A stretch of DNA of 6,984 nt from Nitriliruptoraceae bacterium (GTDB lineage Bacteria > Actinomycetota > Nitriliruptoria > Nitriliruptorales > Nitriliruptoraceae): NCBI GenBank assembly GCA_007121975.1, contig SKJO01000213.1, positions 1-6,984 of the forward strand. The letters run 5' to 3'. Each line of letters opens with the position of its first letter. The first letter of the stretch is position 1. Shown here in pieces: positions 1 to 6,480 of the stretch. The notes below the pieces were generated by a model. The model made no database searches, was not told the DNA's origin, and was given only the letters and a program-made list of their open reading frames with translations. A program made the translations under genes and the position numbers.

Positions 1-1695
1 CAGCCGCGCACCGAGGCGGGCGCCGGCCGACCGCCCGGCCGGTTCCAACGCGGCGGCGAGTGCATCGAGGTCCTGGTCGAACAGCGTCGCATCGACCACC
101 GCCAGGCTGGCGGCCACGGCCTCGAGCTCGGCGAGCAGCTGCTGCCACCCGGCCAGGTCCGGGGGGGCCGGCACCCCCAGCGCGCCCGGCACCGGAGCCA
201 GGGCCTGTTCGGCCGCGGGGGCGCGGACCGCACCGAGCTGGGTGACGACCTCGAGGATGCGCCGGGCTTCGACGTCGTCGTGCACGACCGCGCCCGCCCA
301 CGGTGAGCGTCCCTCGAGCAGCGGTCGCGCCAACGCCGCGAACTCCTCGAGGCGCACCCCCACCGTGCGGGCGGTGTCGGCGTCCAACTCCTCGAGGGCC
401 GCGTCCACGAAACGGTGGTCGGTGCGGGCCGCGTCGGGCAGCTCGAGCAGCCGTTCGCGCAGCTGCCAGACCGAGCCGCCCCACGCCTCGCGGAGCTCGT
501 GCAGCGCGGCGGCATGGTCGTCGAGGTGGCGGCGGGTGCTGGCCAGGCGTTCGTGCAGTTCACGCTGGTCGGGGGCCGGCGCGGCCGCGAACCCCTCCAG
601 GGTCCGGGCGAGATCGGCGGCCAGTTCCCGGCGCGAGGTGCTCCCCCCGTGCAGGTCCATCACCAGCTCGCCGAGCCCGACGGCGTGCAACCGCTTGGTG
701 ACCGCGTCGATCGCCGCCCGCTTCTCCGCGACGAACAGCACCCGGCGTCCGTCGGCGGCGAGCGCGGCGATGAGGTTGGCGATCGTCTGGGACTTGCCCG
801 TCCCCGGCGGGCCCTGCACGACCAGCGACTCGCCGGCGAGCACCGCGTCGATCACGGCGTGCTGGGAGTGGTCGGCATCGAGAATCAGGTGCTCCTGCTC
901 GGGCGGCACCCGGTCGGCGCCGGCCAGATCCGTCGCAGCGACCCGACGCGCACCGAGCGCAGCCCGGGCCGGCTGGTCACCGGCGATCGCCGCGATCACC
1001 TCGTGGCCGGCGAGCCGGTCGGCGGCCCGCTCGAGATCCTGGACCATCGGCAGCTTGGTGTAGCCGAAGGTGCCGACCACCACGCCCGGGGTGACCCGCA
1101 GCTGCGGCACCTGCGGCGCGGCCGCCACCAGCGCCTCGAACACGCGCGGCAGGGCCCCGGGGGCGAGCTGCCCGTCGTCGTCGAGCGCCGGGTCGAGCAG
1201 CGCGTCGGGATCCACCGTGACCCGGAACTCCTCGGCGAGCAGGTGCACGAAGGTGGCGTTGAGCTGCCAGTCGCCGATCAGCCGCAGGTCGAAGTCGGCC
1301 TCGGCGGCGCCAACGGCCCGCAGCTCGAGCGGACGCAGCAGGACCGGGGCGTTGGGGGTCGCCGAGGAGGTGGACGAGGTCCACCCCGCCATGCCCGCCG
1401 CGAGCAGCAGCGCCTCGACGCCGCGTTCCTCGTACCACTCGATCGCGCGGGTGTGGACCGTGCGGGCCCGGCGCACCGCGTCGGCGGTCGCGTCCGGGTC
1501 GTCGTCGCCGACCAGTCGGCGCAGCCGTACCCTGCGACCGGCCAGCAGGGCCGCCAGCGGTTCGGGTCGGGCGTCGGTGAGCTCGAGCGTGCCCCGCTTG
1601 AGCGTGCGGTAGTACAGCAGCTGGTTGCGACCGGTGAGGTCGATCAGCTGCCCGACCCAGGTCTCGAGCGCCGGCGTGACCAGATCGGAGCTCAC
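1..1695 (-). CDS. DUF4011-type AAA/superfamily 1 helicase-like protein, N-terminal 565 residues (3' end beyond window)
   Basis: The frame is open from a GTG at 1695 down to base 1, giving 565 residues with no stop, so the gene is cut by the left edge. Residues about 13-30 (WVGQLIDLTGRNQLLYYR) match the opening of the DUF4011 domain. A Q-motif-like DADHSQ at 273-278 leads into a Walker A loop GPPGTGKS at 295-302, followed by QTIANLIA and a motif Ia-like VLFVAEKRAA. This arrangement is typical of large AAA_11-type (DNA2/NAM7-like) proteins, which act as ATP-dependent nucleic acid translocases. After that comes a helical, Arg/Glu-rich stretch (about 360-560), the usual insert before Walker B, which is not in view. 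Family members often exceed 1,000 residues and may carry a C-terminal nuclease-like domain; that cannot be tested here. The start overlaps the stop of the SRPBCC gene (GTGA), suggesting translational coupling. Family assignment is firm; the biological role (repair, RNA metabolism or defence) is unknown. Confidence 0.88.
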   Translation of the reverse strand, partial: MSSDLVTPALETWVGQLIDLTGRNQLLYYRTLKRGTLELTDARPEPLAALLAGRRVRLRRLVGDDDPDATADAVRRARTVHTRAIEWYEERGVEALLLAAGMAGWTSSTSSATPNAPVLLRPLELRAVGAAEADFDLRLIGDWQLNATFVHLLAEEFRVTVDPDALLDPALDDDGQLAPGALPRVFEALVAAAPQVPQLRVTPGVVVGTFGYTKLPMVQDLERAADRLAGHEVIAAIAGDQPARAALGARRVAATDLAGADRVPPEQEHLILDADHSQHAVIDAVLAGESLVVQGPPGTGKSQTIANLIAALAADGRRVLFVAEKRAAIDAVTKRLHAVGLGELVMDLHGGSTSRRELAADLARTLEGFAAAPAPDQRELHERLASTRRHLDDHAAALHELREAWGGSVWQLRERLLELPDAARTDHRFVDAALEELDADTARTVGVRLEEFAALARPLLEGRSPWAGAVVHDDVEARRILEVVTQLGAVRAPAAEQALAPVPGALGVPAPPDLAGWQQLLAELEAVAASLAVVDATLFDQDLDALAAALEPAGRSAGARLGARL

Positions 1696-2165
1696 GAGGG
1701 ATCGGGGGCCCGGGGTGCGGCCTCGGCCAGCGCAGCCAGCGTCTGCTGCATGCCCACGCGGTTGTGGGTCTCACGGTCGGCCACGCCGGTGAGCAGCCGG
1801 CCGGCGGTGCGCACCACCGGGCCCCGCCGGTCCACGAACGTCTCGGTGACCCGGCAGCCGGTAGCGGTGGGCTCGAGCTCGTAGTGCCACTCGGCCACCG
1901 CCAGTCCGCCCGCCGCGACCCGGAACGCGAACCGCCGGGGCGCGTCGGCGTCGATCACCGTGCACCACGTGCTCCACCGGCGCCAGCCGCGCCGGTTGGT
2001 GCCCCGGAAGCGGGCCCCGGGCGCGGGTCCGCTCGCGCCGCCCAACCAGCGTGCACCGACGTTCTCCGGGGAGAACTCCCCCATCCGGGTCACGTCGGCG
2101 ACCATCGCCCACACCCGCTCGGCGGGCGCCGCGATCTCGCGTTCGACCACCACCTCTCCAGCCAT
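1692..2165 (-). CDS. SRPBCC family protein (polyketide cyclase/dehydrase-like)
   Basis: This 157-residue protein starts at the ATG at 2165, preceded by GAGGAG six bases upstream. The N-terminus, VVVEREIAAPAERVWAMVAD, is the standard first strand and helix of the START/Bet v1-like SRPBCC fold (Polyketide_cyc2 type). The middle has the strand pattern FRGTNRRGWRRWSTWCTV (about 53-70), then FAFRVAAGGLAVAEWHYEL and a VTETF strand, and the protein ends with a long helix rich in Ala and Leu. The length is normal for the family. The fold makes a hydrophobic pocket for lipid, polyketide or other small ligands; the ligand here cannot be read from sequence, and many actinobacterial members are uncharacterised. 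There is no signal peptide, so it is probably cytoplasmic. The TGA stop shares bases with the GTG start of the helicase-like gene, so the two are probably co-translated. The open frame continues upstream to 3311, but that part is antisense to the sensor gene and is not believed. Confidence 0.88.
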   Translation of the reverse strand: MAGEVVVEREIAAPAERVWAMVADVTRMGEFSPENVGARWLGGASGPAPGARFRGTNRRGWRRWSTWCTVIDADAPRRFAFRVAAGGLAVAEWHYELEPTATGCRVTETFVDRRGPVVRTAGRLLTGVADRETHNRVGMQQTLAALAEAAPRAPDPS

Positions 2166-2282
2166 CCTCGACTCCTCGTGGATCGTCGGCAACCTAGCGC
2201 TCCCCACCGCTACAGCACCGCCAAGTCGGGCCGATTGGTAGGCCGGGGGCACCACAACCCACCTGACCTGCAAGGGACGACC
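2166..2282. promoter_or_regulatory. Divergent intergenic region between SRPBCC and sensor genes
   Basis: These 117 bases separate two divergent genes and should hold both promoters. On the minus strand, TAGGTT (2191-2196) fits the actinobacterial -10 pattern TANNNT and lies about 25 bases before the SRPBCC start; no convincing -35 sits at 16-18 bases. On the plus strand, the sensor gene has an AAGGG ribosome binding site near 2272-2276, but I see no clear -10 box. The promoter assignment is weak and rests mainly on gene orientation. Confidence 0.35.
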
Positions 2283-3365
2283 ATGCCGGAACGTGTCGTC
2301 GAGGTGACCAAGGACGTGCGCGTCCTCACCGATCAGGCCATCGAGGGCATCCAGGCGCTGATGAGCCACACCCGGATGCTGGCGCTGAATGCCACCATCG
2401 AGGCCGCGCGGGCAGGTGCGGCCGGGAAGGGGTTCGCCGTGGTCGCCGAGGAGGTCAAGGCCGTGTCGATGCGCATCAACGACATCTCCACCGAGCTCGG
2501 GGCCGCGCTCGAGGCCCGCACCGGCGAGCTCGAGCAGCTCGGCGCCGACCTCGTGCAACGGGTACGGGGCACCCGGCTGGCCGACCTCGCCCTCAACGCC
2601 ATCGAGACCGTGGACCGCAACCTGTTCGAACGCACCGCCGACGTGCGCTGGTGGGCGACCGACTCCGCGTTCGTGGCGGCCTGCGCCGATCCGGTCCCCG
2701 CGCACACCGACCACGCCGCCCAGCGGCTCGGGGTGATCCTGGGTTCCTACACCGTCTACCTCGACCTGTGGGTCTGCGACCTCCAGGGCCGGGTGCTCGC
2801 CAACGGCCGCCCCGCGCGCTACCCGGCCGTGCGCGGCCGTGAGGTCGGCGACCAGCGCTGGTTCCAGCAGGCGCGCGACACCGCCAGCGGCGAGGACTAC
2901 GCGGTCGCCGACGTGCACACCGAACCGCTGCTCGACGACGCACGCACCGCCACCTACGCCGCCGCGATCCGCCGGGACGGCGACGTGCACGGCGAGGTGA
3001 TCGGGGTGCTCGGGATCCACTTCGACTGGGATCCGCTCGCGCTCGGGGTCCTCGAAGGGATGCGCCTGGACCCCGAGGAGCGGCTGCGCACCCGCGGGCT
3101 GCTGATCGACGCCAGCGGTCTGGTGCTGGCCGCCACCGACGGCATCGGCGTGCTCAACGAGCGCATCGACCTGCCCCCGGGGCTGCCCGACGTCAGCCAC
3201 GAGCTGCGGCCCGACGGCACCTTCGTCGGCCAGGCGCTCACCCCGGGCTACGAGACCTACGAGGGGCTGGGCTGGCGCGGGATGCTCGTGCAGCGTCCCC
3301 GGCGCGATCACGCCGCGACCACACCCGACGGCCGGGCGGCCAGCAACGGCCGGCTCGGACGGTGA
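2283..3365 (+). CDS. Soluble chemoreceptor-like sensor: minimal MCP signalling tip followed by Cache-like domain
   Basis: A 360-residue protein starting at ATG 2283 behind AAGGGACGACC. Residues about 20-70 match the hairpin tip of methyl-accepting chemotaxis proteins: LALNATIEAARAG (33-45) followed by GKGFAVVAEEVK (48-59). The Asn, Glu and Arg that in known receptors contact CheA/CheW are present (N36, E40, R43). The rest of the usual long signalling coiled coil, HAMP and all membrane segments are missing. After a short helical linker (70-100), residues about 103-340 look like a Cache-type sensor: NLFERTADVRWWATD (113-127), VYLDLWVCDLQGRVLANG (158-175), DQRWFQQA (190-197), then VIGVLGIHFDW and a second half from RGLLIDASGL (271-280). 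Signalling part first and sensor second is the reverse of classical receptors, and no segment looks membrane-spanning, so it should be cytosolic. No che genes are in view. It may feed a chemotaxis array or another CheA-like kinase; the ligand is unknown. The frame is open upstream to 1764, and a GTG at 2178 is an alternative start, but without a good ribosome binding site. Confidence 0.82.
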   Translation: MPERVVEVTKDVRVLTDQAIEGIQALMSHTRMLALNATIEAARAGAAGKGFAVVAEEVKAVSMRINDISTELGAALEARTGELEQLGADLVQRVRGTRLADLALNAIETVDRNLFERTADVRWWATDSAFVAACADPVPAHTDHAAQRLGVILGSYTVYLDLWVCDLQGRVLANGRPARYPAVRGREVGDQRWFQQARDTASGEDYAVADVHTEPLLDDARTATYAAAIRRDGDVHGEVIGVLGIHFDWDPLALGVLEGMRLDPEERLRTRGLLIDASGLVLAATDGIGVLNERIDLPPGLPDVSHELRPDGTFVGQALTPGYETYEGLGWRGMLVQRPRRDHAATTPDGRAASNGRLGR

Positions 3366-3382
3366 ACCGCGCTCCCGCGTGG

Positions 3383-3397
3383 GGCCAGACGCTGGCC
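3383..3397. terminator. Possible bidirectional terminator hairpin between convergent genes
   Basis: GGCCAG-ACG-CTGGCC forms a perfect 6-base-pair stem with a 3-base loop, 17 bases after the stop of the sensor gene and 51 bases beyond the stop of the converging Fe-S gene. There is no T-run on either side, so it would have to be a U-less type of terminator as proposed for actinobacteria. Short stems are common by chance at this GC content; position is the main argument. Confidence 0.4.
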
Positions 3398-3421
3398 GGA
3401 TGACCGGCGCGCACGACCCGG

Positions 3422-3460
3422 CTCAGAGCGCCGGCCCAGGGCGCCGGCTCAGGGCGCCGG
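3422..3460. repeat. Three tandem copies of a 13-base unit overlapping a gene end
   Basis: Three head-to-tail 13-mers are visible: CTCAGAGCGCCGG (3422-3434), CCCAGGGCGCCGG (3435-3447) and CTCAGGGCGCCGG (3448-3460). Copies 2 and 3 differ at one base, as do a different base pair in copies 1 and 3. The last copy encodes the final residues and the TGA stop of the minus-strand Fe-S gene, and the first copy also contains a TGA on that strand. The pattern suggests local slippage or duplication around the stop codon. Imperfect pairing between copies (for example GCCGGC at 3430-3435 with 3443-3448) might help end transcription. Confidence 0.75.
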
Positions 3461-4750
3461 GATGCGCGAGCTGCCCAGGTGCACGACCGCGAGCAGGCCG
3501 CGCAGGAACACCGAACGCAGCGGCTCGATCGCACGCAACGCGGTGCCGGGTGCCGAGCGTTCGAGGTGCTGCAGCATCCGGGCGACCGCGGTCGCGCCGG
3601 CCCCGTCGAGGGTGTCGAGCATCAGGTCGCCGAGCTTGCCGCGCTCCACCGCCATCGCGATCATCCGGTCCACGGTGGTGCGGGGCGTGAACGAGCGGCG
3701 CTCGCGCGGCACCAACTCGAGCGCGTCGAACCGGCACGCCTCGGCACACACCCCGCACCCCAGGCAGCGCTCGGCATCGAGCACGGCCCAGTAGCGGCGG
3801 CGCCCCTGGCCCTCGCTGTCGACCCGCGCGATCGCCTCGGCCGGACACGCGCTCACGCAGCCGTCCCGGCAGCCCCGGCACTGGTCGGGGTCGATGCTGG
3901 CCACCCAGTTGGACGGCACGATCGCGTCGTGCAGCCCGGCGCTGCGGATCGCCTGCATCATCCCGCAGCAGCAGCCGCAGCAGTTGCACAGGTAGGAGAT
4001 CTGCTGCTGGACGTTGTCGGCGGTCTGGGCCAGCCCCGCTGCCTTGGACGCCGCCAGGATCTCCAGCCCCTCGTCGTTGCTGATCGGCTCGGCCAGCCCG
4101 GCGCGCACCAGCGCCTGGGCGGCGCCATCGAAGCTCAGGCAGGTACGCACCGGGGCGTCGCAGGCGTGCCCCTGCAGCCCGGCGTGGACCCGGCAGGGGC
4201 AGTTGCCCACCGCCACGTTCCGAGCGTCGGCGACGATCGAGGTGGCGCGTTCCCAGGCCAGCACCTCGGTGGGGGGCGCGTCGGGCAGCGCCTCCTCGCG
4301 CACCAGCGAGCGGCCGACCTGCACGCTGCCGCGGAACACCGCCTCGGCGAAGCGGTGCCCGGGGTCGGCGAACAGGTACTCGTCGAACAGCTCGGCGAGC
4401 TCGGGCATCGCCGCCTCGTCGTCGACCCGCATGAAGGTGAACTCGAAGAAGCCGATCACCACCGGGGCCAGCGACACCCACCGTTCACCGCGGTGCTCGA
4501 GGTCGAACACCAGCCCGCGCCGCGCCATGCCGGTGAGCAGCTCGTCGAGCTCGGCCCGGTCACGTCCGAGCCGCTGCGCCAGCGTGCCCACCGCCACGAT
4601 GGTCGGCAGCTGCGCGGCGAGCTCGGCCTCCTCGGGGCTGAACAGCAGGCGCAGGATGCGCCGCAGCGCCGCGGTGTCGGGCGCGCCGGTCGGCATCCGG
4701 TCCAGACGCTGCTGCAACCGCTCGTAGCTCGACGTCGTCACGTGGCCCAT
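3449..4750 (-). CDS. Cysteine-rich 4Fe-4S dicluster protein with winged-helix-like N-terminus
   Basis: A 433-residue protein. I choose ATG 4750 because GGGAG lies five bases upstream; the GTG at 4753 is only two bases from it. Residues about 40-95 look like a winged helix (VAVGTLAQRLGRDRAELDEL, then MARRGLVFDLEHRGERWVSL). A middle region holds two cysteine blocks: NCPCR (C184, C186) with C197 and C204 (TCLSF), then CNCCGCCCG (C255, 257, 258, 260-262). The C-terminal third carries two ferredoxin motifs: C291-x2-C294-x3-C298-x3-C302-P, with one extra residue compared with the canonical spacing, and C329-x2-C332-x2-C335-x3-C339. The two motifs predict two 4Fe-4S clusters; the other blocks could bind a further cluster or metal. 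There are no membrane segments or export signal, so it is probably a cytoplasmic electron-transfer or redox-sensing protein. Similar layouts occur in poorly characterised 4Fe-4S proteins of anaerobes, as I recall. No dehydrogenase partner gene is adjacent, so its electron donor and acceptor are unknown. Confidence 0.85.
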   Translation of the reverse strand: MGHVTTSSYERLQQRLDRMPTGAPDTAALRRILRLLFSPEEAELAAQLPTIVAVGTLAQRLGRDRAELDELLTGMARRGLVFDLEHRGERWVSLAPVVIGFFEFTFMRVDDEAAMPELAELFDEYLFADPGHRFAEAVFRGSVQVGRSLVREEALPDAPPTEVLAWERATSIVADARNVAVGNCPCRVHAGLQGHACDAPVRTCLSFDGAAQALVRAGLAEPISNDEGLEILAASKAAGLAQTADNVQQQISYLCNCCGCCCGMMQAIRSAGLHDAIVPSNWVASIDPDQCRGCRDGCVSACPAEAIARVDSEGQGRRRYWAVLDAERCLGCGVCAEACRFDALELVPRERRSFTPRTTVDRMIAMAVERGKLGDLMLDTLDGAGATAVARMLQHLERSAPGTALRAIEPLRSVFLRGLLAVVHLGSSRIPAP

Positions 4751-4883
4751 CACCGCTCCCGTCTCGTGCCGGCCGGACCGACGCTACGAGCCTTGGACGC
4801 CCGCCGGCAGGGGCGATGGTCCCCACCACCGGGGGTACGGTCACGGGCTGCCCACCACCCACCCTGCCACCGAGGTCGTGTCC
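4751..4883. promoter_or_regulatory. Divergent intergenic region between Fe-S and transporter genes
   Basis: This gap of about 130 bases lies between two divergent starts. Towards the Fe-S gene, TAGCGT on the minus strand (4781-4786) fits a TANNNT -10 box about 30 bases before its ATG. Towards the transporter, TACGGT (4836-4841) fits the same pattern about 37-43 bases before the GTG start. Neither has a good -35 at the expected distance. I see no operator-like palindrome. These are weak candidates supported mainly by location. Confidence 0.33.
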
Positions 4884-5810
4884 GTGCCCTCACCCGCCGC
4901 ACGGCTGCTGCCCCCGGCCCTGCGCCCGTGGCTGGGTGCCGTGCTGATCTCCTTCTCCGGCGTGTGGGTGCGGCTCGCCGACGTCGAGGTGGCACGCTCG
5001 GCGTTCCTGCGCGGCGCCTATGCGCTGCCGCTCCTGGCGCTGCTGGTCGCGGTGCGGGCGTGGGGCACTCCCGGGCCGCGGCAGTGGCTCCAGCCGATGG
5101 CGCTGCTCGCCGGGGCGTTCCTCGGCCTGGACCTGCTCGCGTGGCACGCGTCGATCGGGATCGTGGGTGCGGGGCTCGGCACGGTTCTGCCCAACCTGCA
5201 GGTGGTGTTCGTGGGCCTGATCGGCGTGGCGGTGTTCGCCGAGCGGCCACGGGCCTCGTTCTGGGGCGCGCTGCCCGTGGTGCTCGCCGGGGTCTGGCTG
5301 CTGGCCGCGTTCGGCCGGCCGGTCACGGCCGACGGTCCGGTGTGGCTCGGGATCGGGCTCGGCGTGGTCACCGCCGTGCTGTACTCGCTGGTGCTGGTGG
5401 TGCTGCGCCTGGCCCGGGCGCATCGCAGCGGCGCCTCCGCCCCGGAGGTGCTGTGGTCGCTGACGCTGGGAGCAGCCGTGGTCACCGGCGCCTCGGCGCT
5501 GGTGCAGGGGGTGGCGGCGCCCGCCGGCTGGCCCGCCGACGGCTACCTGCTGCTGCTGGCGATCGGCTCGCAGGTGGTCGGCTGGCTGCTGCTGACCACC
5601 TCGATCCACCGGCTGCCGGCGGCCGCCACCTCGGTGGCGCTGCTGCTGCAGCCCGTGCTGGCGCTGGTATGGGGCGGGCTGCTGCTGGCCGAACCGGTCG
5701 GCCCCGCCCAGCTCGCCGGCGCCGGGGTGGTGCTCGTCGGGGTCACCCTGGCCCACCGCTCGCTGCGCGAGGTGGTGGTCAGCGCCGGGTCCGGGCCACC
5801 GGCACGGTGA
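4884..5810 (+). CDS. EamA/DMT superfamily transporter
   Basis: A 308-residue, strongly hydrophobic protein with about ten predicted membrane segments in two repeated halves, the hallmark of EamA (drug/metabolite transporter) permeases. The first repeat begins at WLGAVLISFSGVWVRLADVE and contains GTVLPNLQVVFVGLIGV and VFAERPRASFWGALPVVLAG, matching the helix-loop pattern of the family, where a conserved E-R/P-loop precedes the last helix. The second repeat (about 155-290) ends with AAATSVALLLQPVLALVWG, LLLAEPVGPAQLAGAGVVL and a short cytoplasmic tail. The inner-membrane substrate is not predictable; members export amino acids, nucleotides or other metabolites. The GTG at 4884 is preferred because GAGG (4872-4875) is eight bases away; a GTG at 4878 would be only two bases from it and would add two residues. 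The 3' end overlaps the DJ-1 family gene on the other strand. Family assignment is solid, substrate unknown. Confidence 0.88.
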   Translation: MPSPAARLLPPALRPWLGAVLISFSGVWVRLADVEVARSAFLRGAYALPLLALLVAVRAWGTPGPRQWLQPMALLAGAFLGLDLLAWHASIGIVGAGLGTVLPNLQVVFVGLIGVAVFAERPRASFWGALPVVLAGVWLLAAFGRPVTADGPVWLGIGLGVVTAVLYSLVLVVLRLARAHRSGASAPEVLWSLTLGAAVVTGASALVQGVAAPAGWPADGYLLLLAIGSQVVGWLLLTTSIHRLPAAATSVALLLQPVLALVWGGLLLAEPVGPAQLAGAGVVLVGVTLAHRSLREVVVSAGSGPPAR

Positions 5811-6444
5811 CGCCGTCCCCCGGGGACCACGGCACGCTGAGGTTCGCCGCGACGGCTTCGGCGAGCGGACGGTCCACCAGCCGGTGCACCAGGTGCAGCG
5901 CCATCGCCAGCCCGTTGGCCAGGCCCCCGGCGGTGACCAACCCGCCCGCATCGACCCAGGCCACGCCCCCGATCACCCGCGTGGGATCGAGGTGCTCGCC
6001 GAGCGCGGCCAGGTCCTCGTGGTGGGTGGTGGCCCCACCGGCGTCGCCGAGCAGCCCCGCCGCGCCCAGCAGCAGCGATCCGGTACACACCGAGGTCAGC
6101 AGCTGCGCACGCTTCGCGGCCCGCCGGATGGCCGGCAGCGTGGTGGCGTCGGCGACCACCGCGTCGACGTCGATGGCGCCGGGGACCACCAGCACATCAC
6201 ACCCCGCGTCGCCCACCGCCCGGTCCGGGGTGACCTGCAGCCCTCCGTAGGCCCGGACCGGCGCGGCGTCCGCCCCGACCGTGGACACCGTGAACGGCGC
6301 ACGGCGGCCCTGCCGCTCGGCCAGGCGGTTGGCGGTGAGCAGCACCTCGTAGGGCCCGCCGAGGTCGAGCAGATCGAAGTGGTCGAACACCAGCAGCTCG
6401 ACCCGCCGTCGCGCAGGCGCCGTTGGATCGGGACCGTCGGGCAT
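5779..6444 (-). CDS. DJ-1/PfpI family protein (GATase1-like)
   Basis: A 221-residue protein starting at ATG 6444, with a strong GGGAGGAG five bases upstream. It has the class I glutamine amidotransferase-like fold of the DJ-1/PfpI superfamily: a first strand VELLVFDHFDLLDLGGPYEVL (15-35) with the acidic residue E33 in the usual position, DVLVVPGA (83-90), and the nucleophile elbow TSVCTGSLLLGAAGLL with the candidate catalytic Cys at 120. This is followed by GGATTHHEDL (H141/H142) and, further on, VDAGGLVTAGGLANGLAMALHLV, a pattern shared with isonitrile hydratase-like and AraC-associated GATase1 proteins. No C-terminal AraC helix-turn-helix follows, so this is the stand-alone enzyme type. Possible activities include hydrolase, isonitrile hydratase or glyoxalase-like chemistry; the substrate cannot be assigned. 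It is cytosolic. It lies 36 bases downstream of the small membrane-protein gene and may share its transcript. Confidence 0.88.
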   Translation of the reverse strand: MPDGPDPTAPARRRVELLVFDHFDLLDLGGPYEVLLTANRLAERQGRRAPFTVSTVGADAAPVRAYGGLQVTPDRAVGDAGCDVLVVPGAIDVDAVVADATTLPAIRRAAKRAQLLTSVCTGSLLLGAAGLLGDAGGATTHHEDLAALGEHLDPTRVIGGVAWVDAGGLVTAGGLANGLAMALHLVHRLVDRPLAEAVAANLSVPWSPGDGVTVPVARTRR

Positions 6445-6480
6445 CGCGGCTCCTCCCGGACGTTCGGGGAGCGCCGGACC
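6445..6480 (-). promoter_or_regulatory. Short intercistronic leader with strong ribosome binding site and possible masking stem
   Basis: The 36 bases between the small membrane-protein gene and the DJ-1 gene contain GGGAGGAG followed by CCGCG and the ATG. Just upstream on the same strand, CTCCC can pair with GGGAG of the ribosome binding site (plus-strand 6453-6457 with 6467-6471, 9-base loop), and GCTCC can alternatively pair with GGAGC (6449-6453 with 6468-6472). Such pairing would partly hide the site. Stems of five base pairs are common by chance here, so only the ribosome binding site is secure. Confidence 0.4.

Noticed and set aside
60..245. Small plus-strand open frame at the left edge
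   Set aside because: Pro/Arg-rich low-complexity translation opposite the helicase-like coding frame; no ribosome binding site or domain.
415..1884. A plus-strand open frame of 489 codons opposite the helicase-like gene
   Set aside because: The opposite strand encodes clear DUF4011 and Walker A motifs; the plus-strand translation shows no recognisable domain and is a mirror of that gene's codon pattern.
1764..2282. Upstream extension of the sensor gene by 173 codons
   Set aside because: Most of it is antisense to the SRPBCC gene and shows no domain; the ATG at 2283 has an AAGGG site. A shorter extension to the GTG at 2178 cannot be fully excluded.
2166..3311. Upstream extension of the SRPBCC reading frame to a 539-codon protein
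   Set aside because: The extra 382 codons lie antisense to the well-supported sensor gene, and the SRPBCC domain begins exactly at the ATG with a good ribosome binding site.
3479..6250. A plus-strand open frame of more than 900 codons, opposite the Fe-S gene and across the transporter
   Set aside because: It lies antisense to the cysteine-motif gene and out of frame with the transporter; its translation is low-complexity Arg/Ala/Gly/His-rich, as expected for shadow frames at very high GC.
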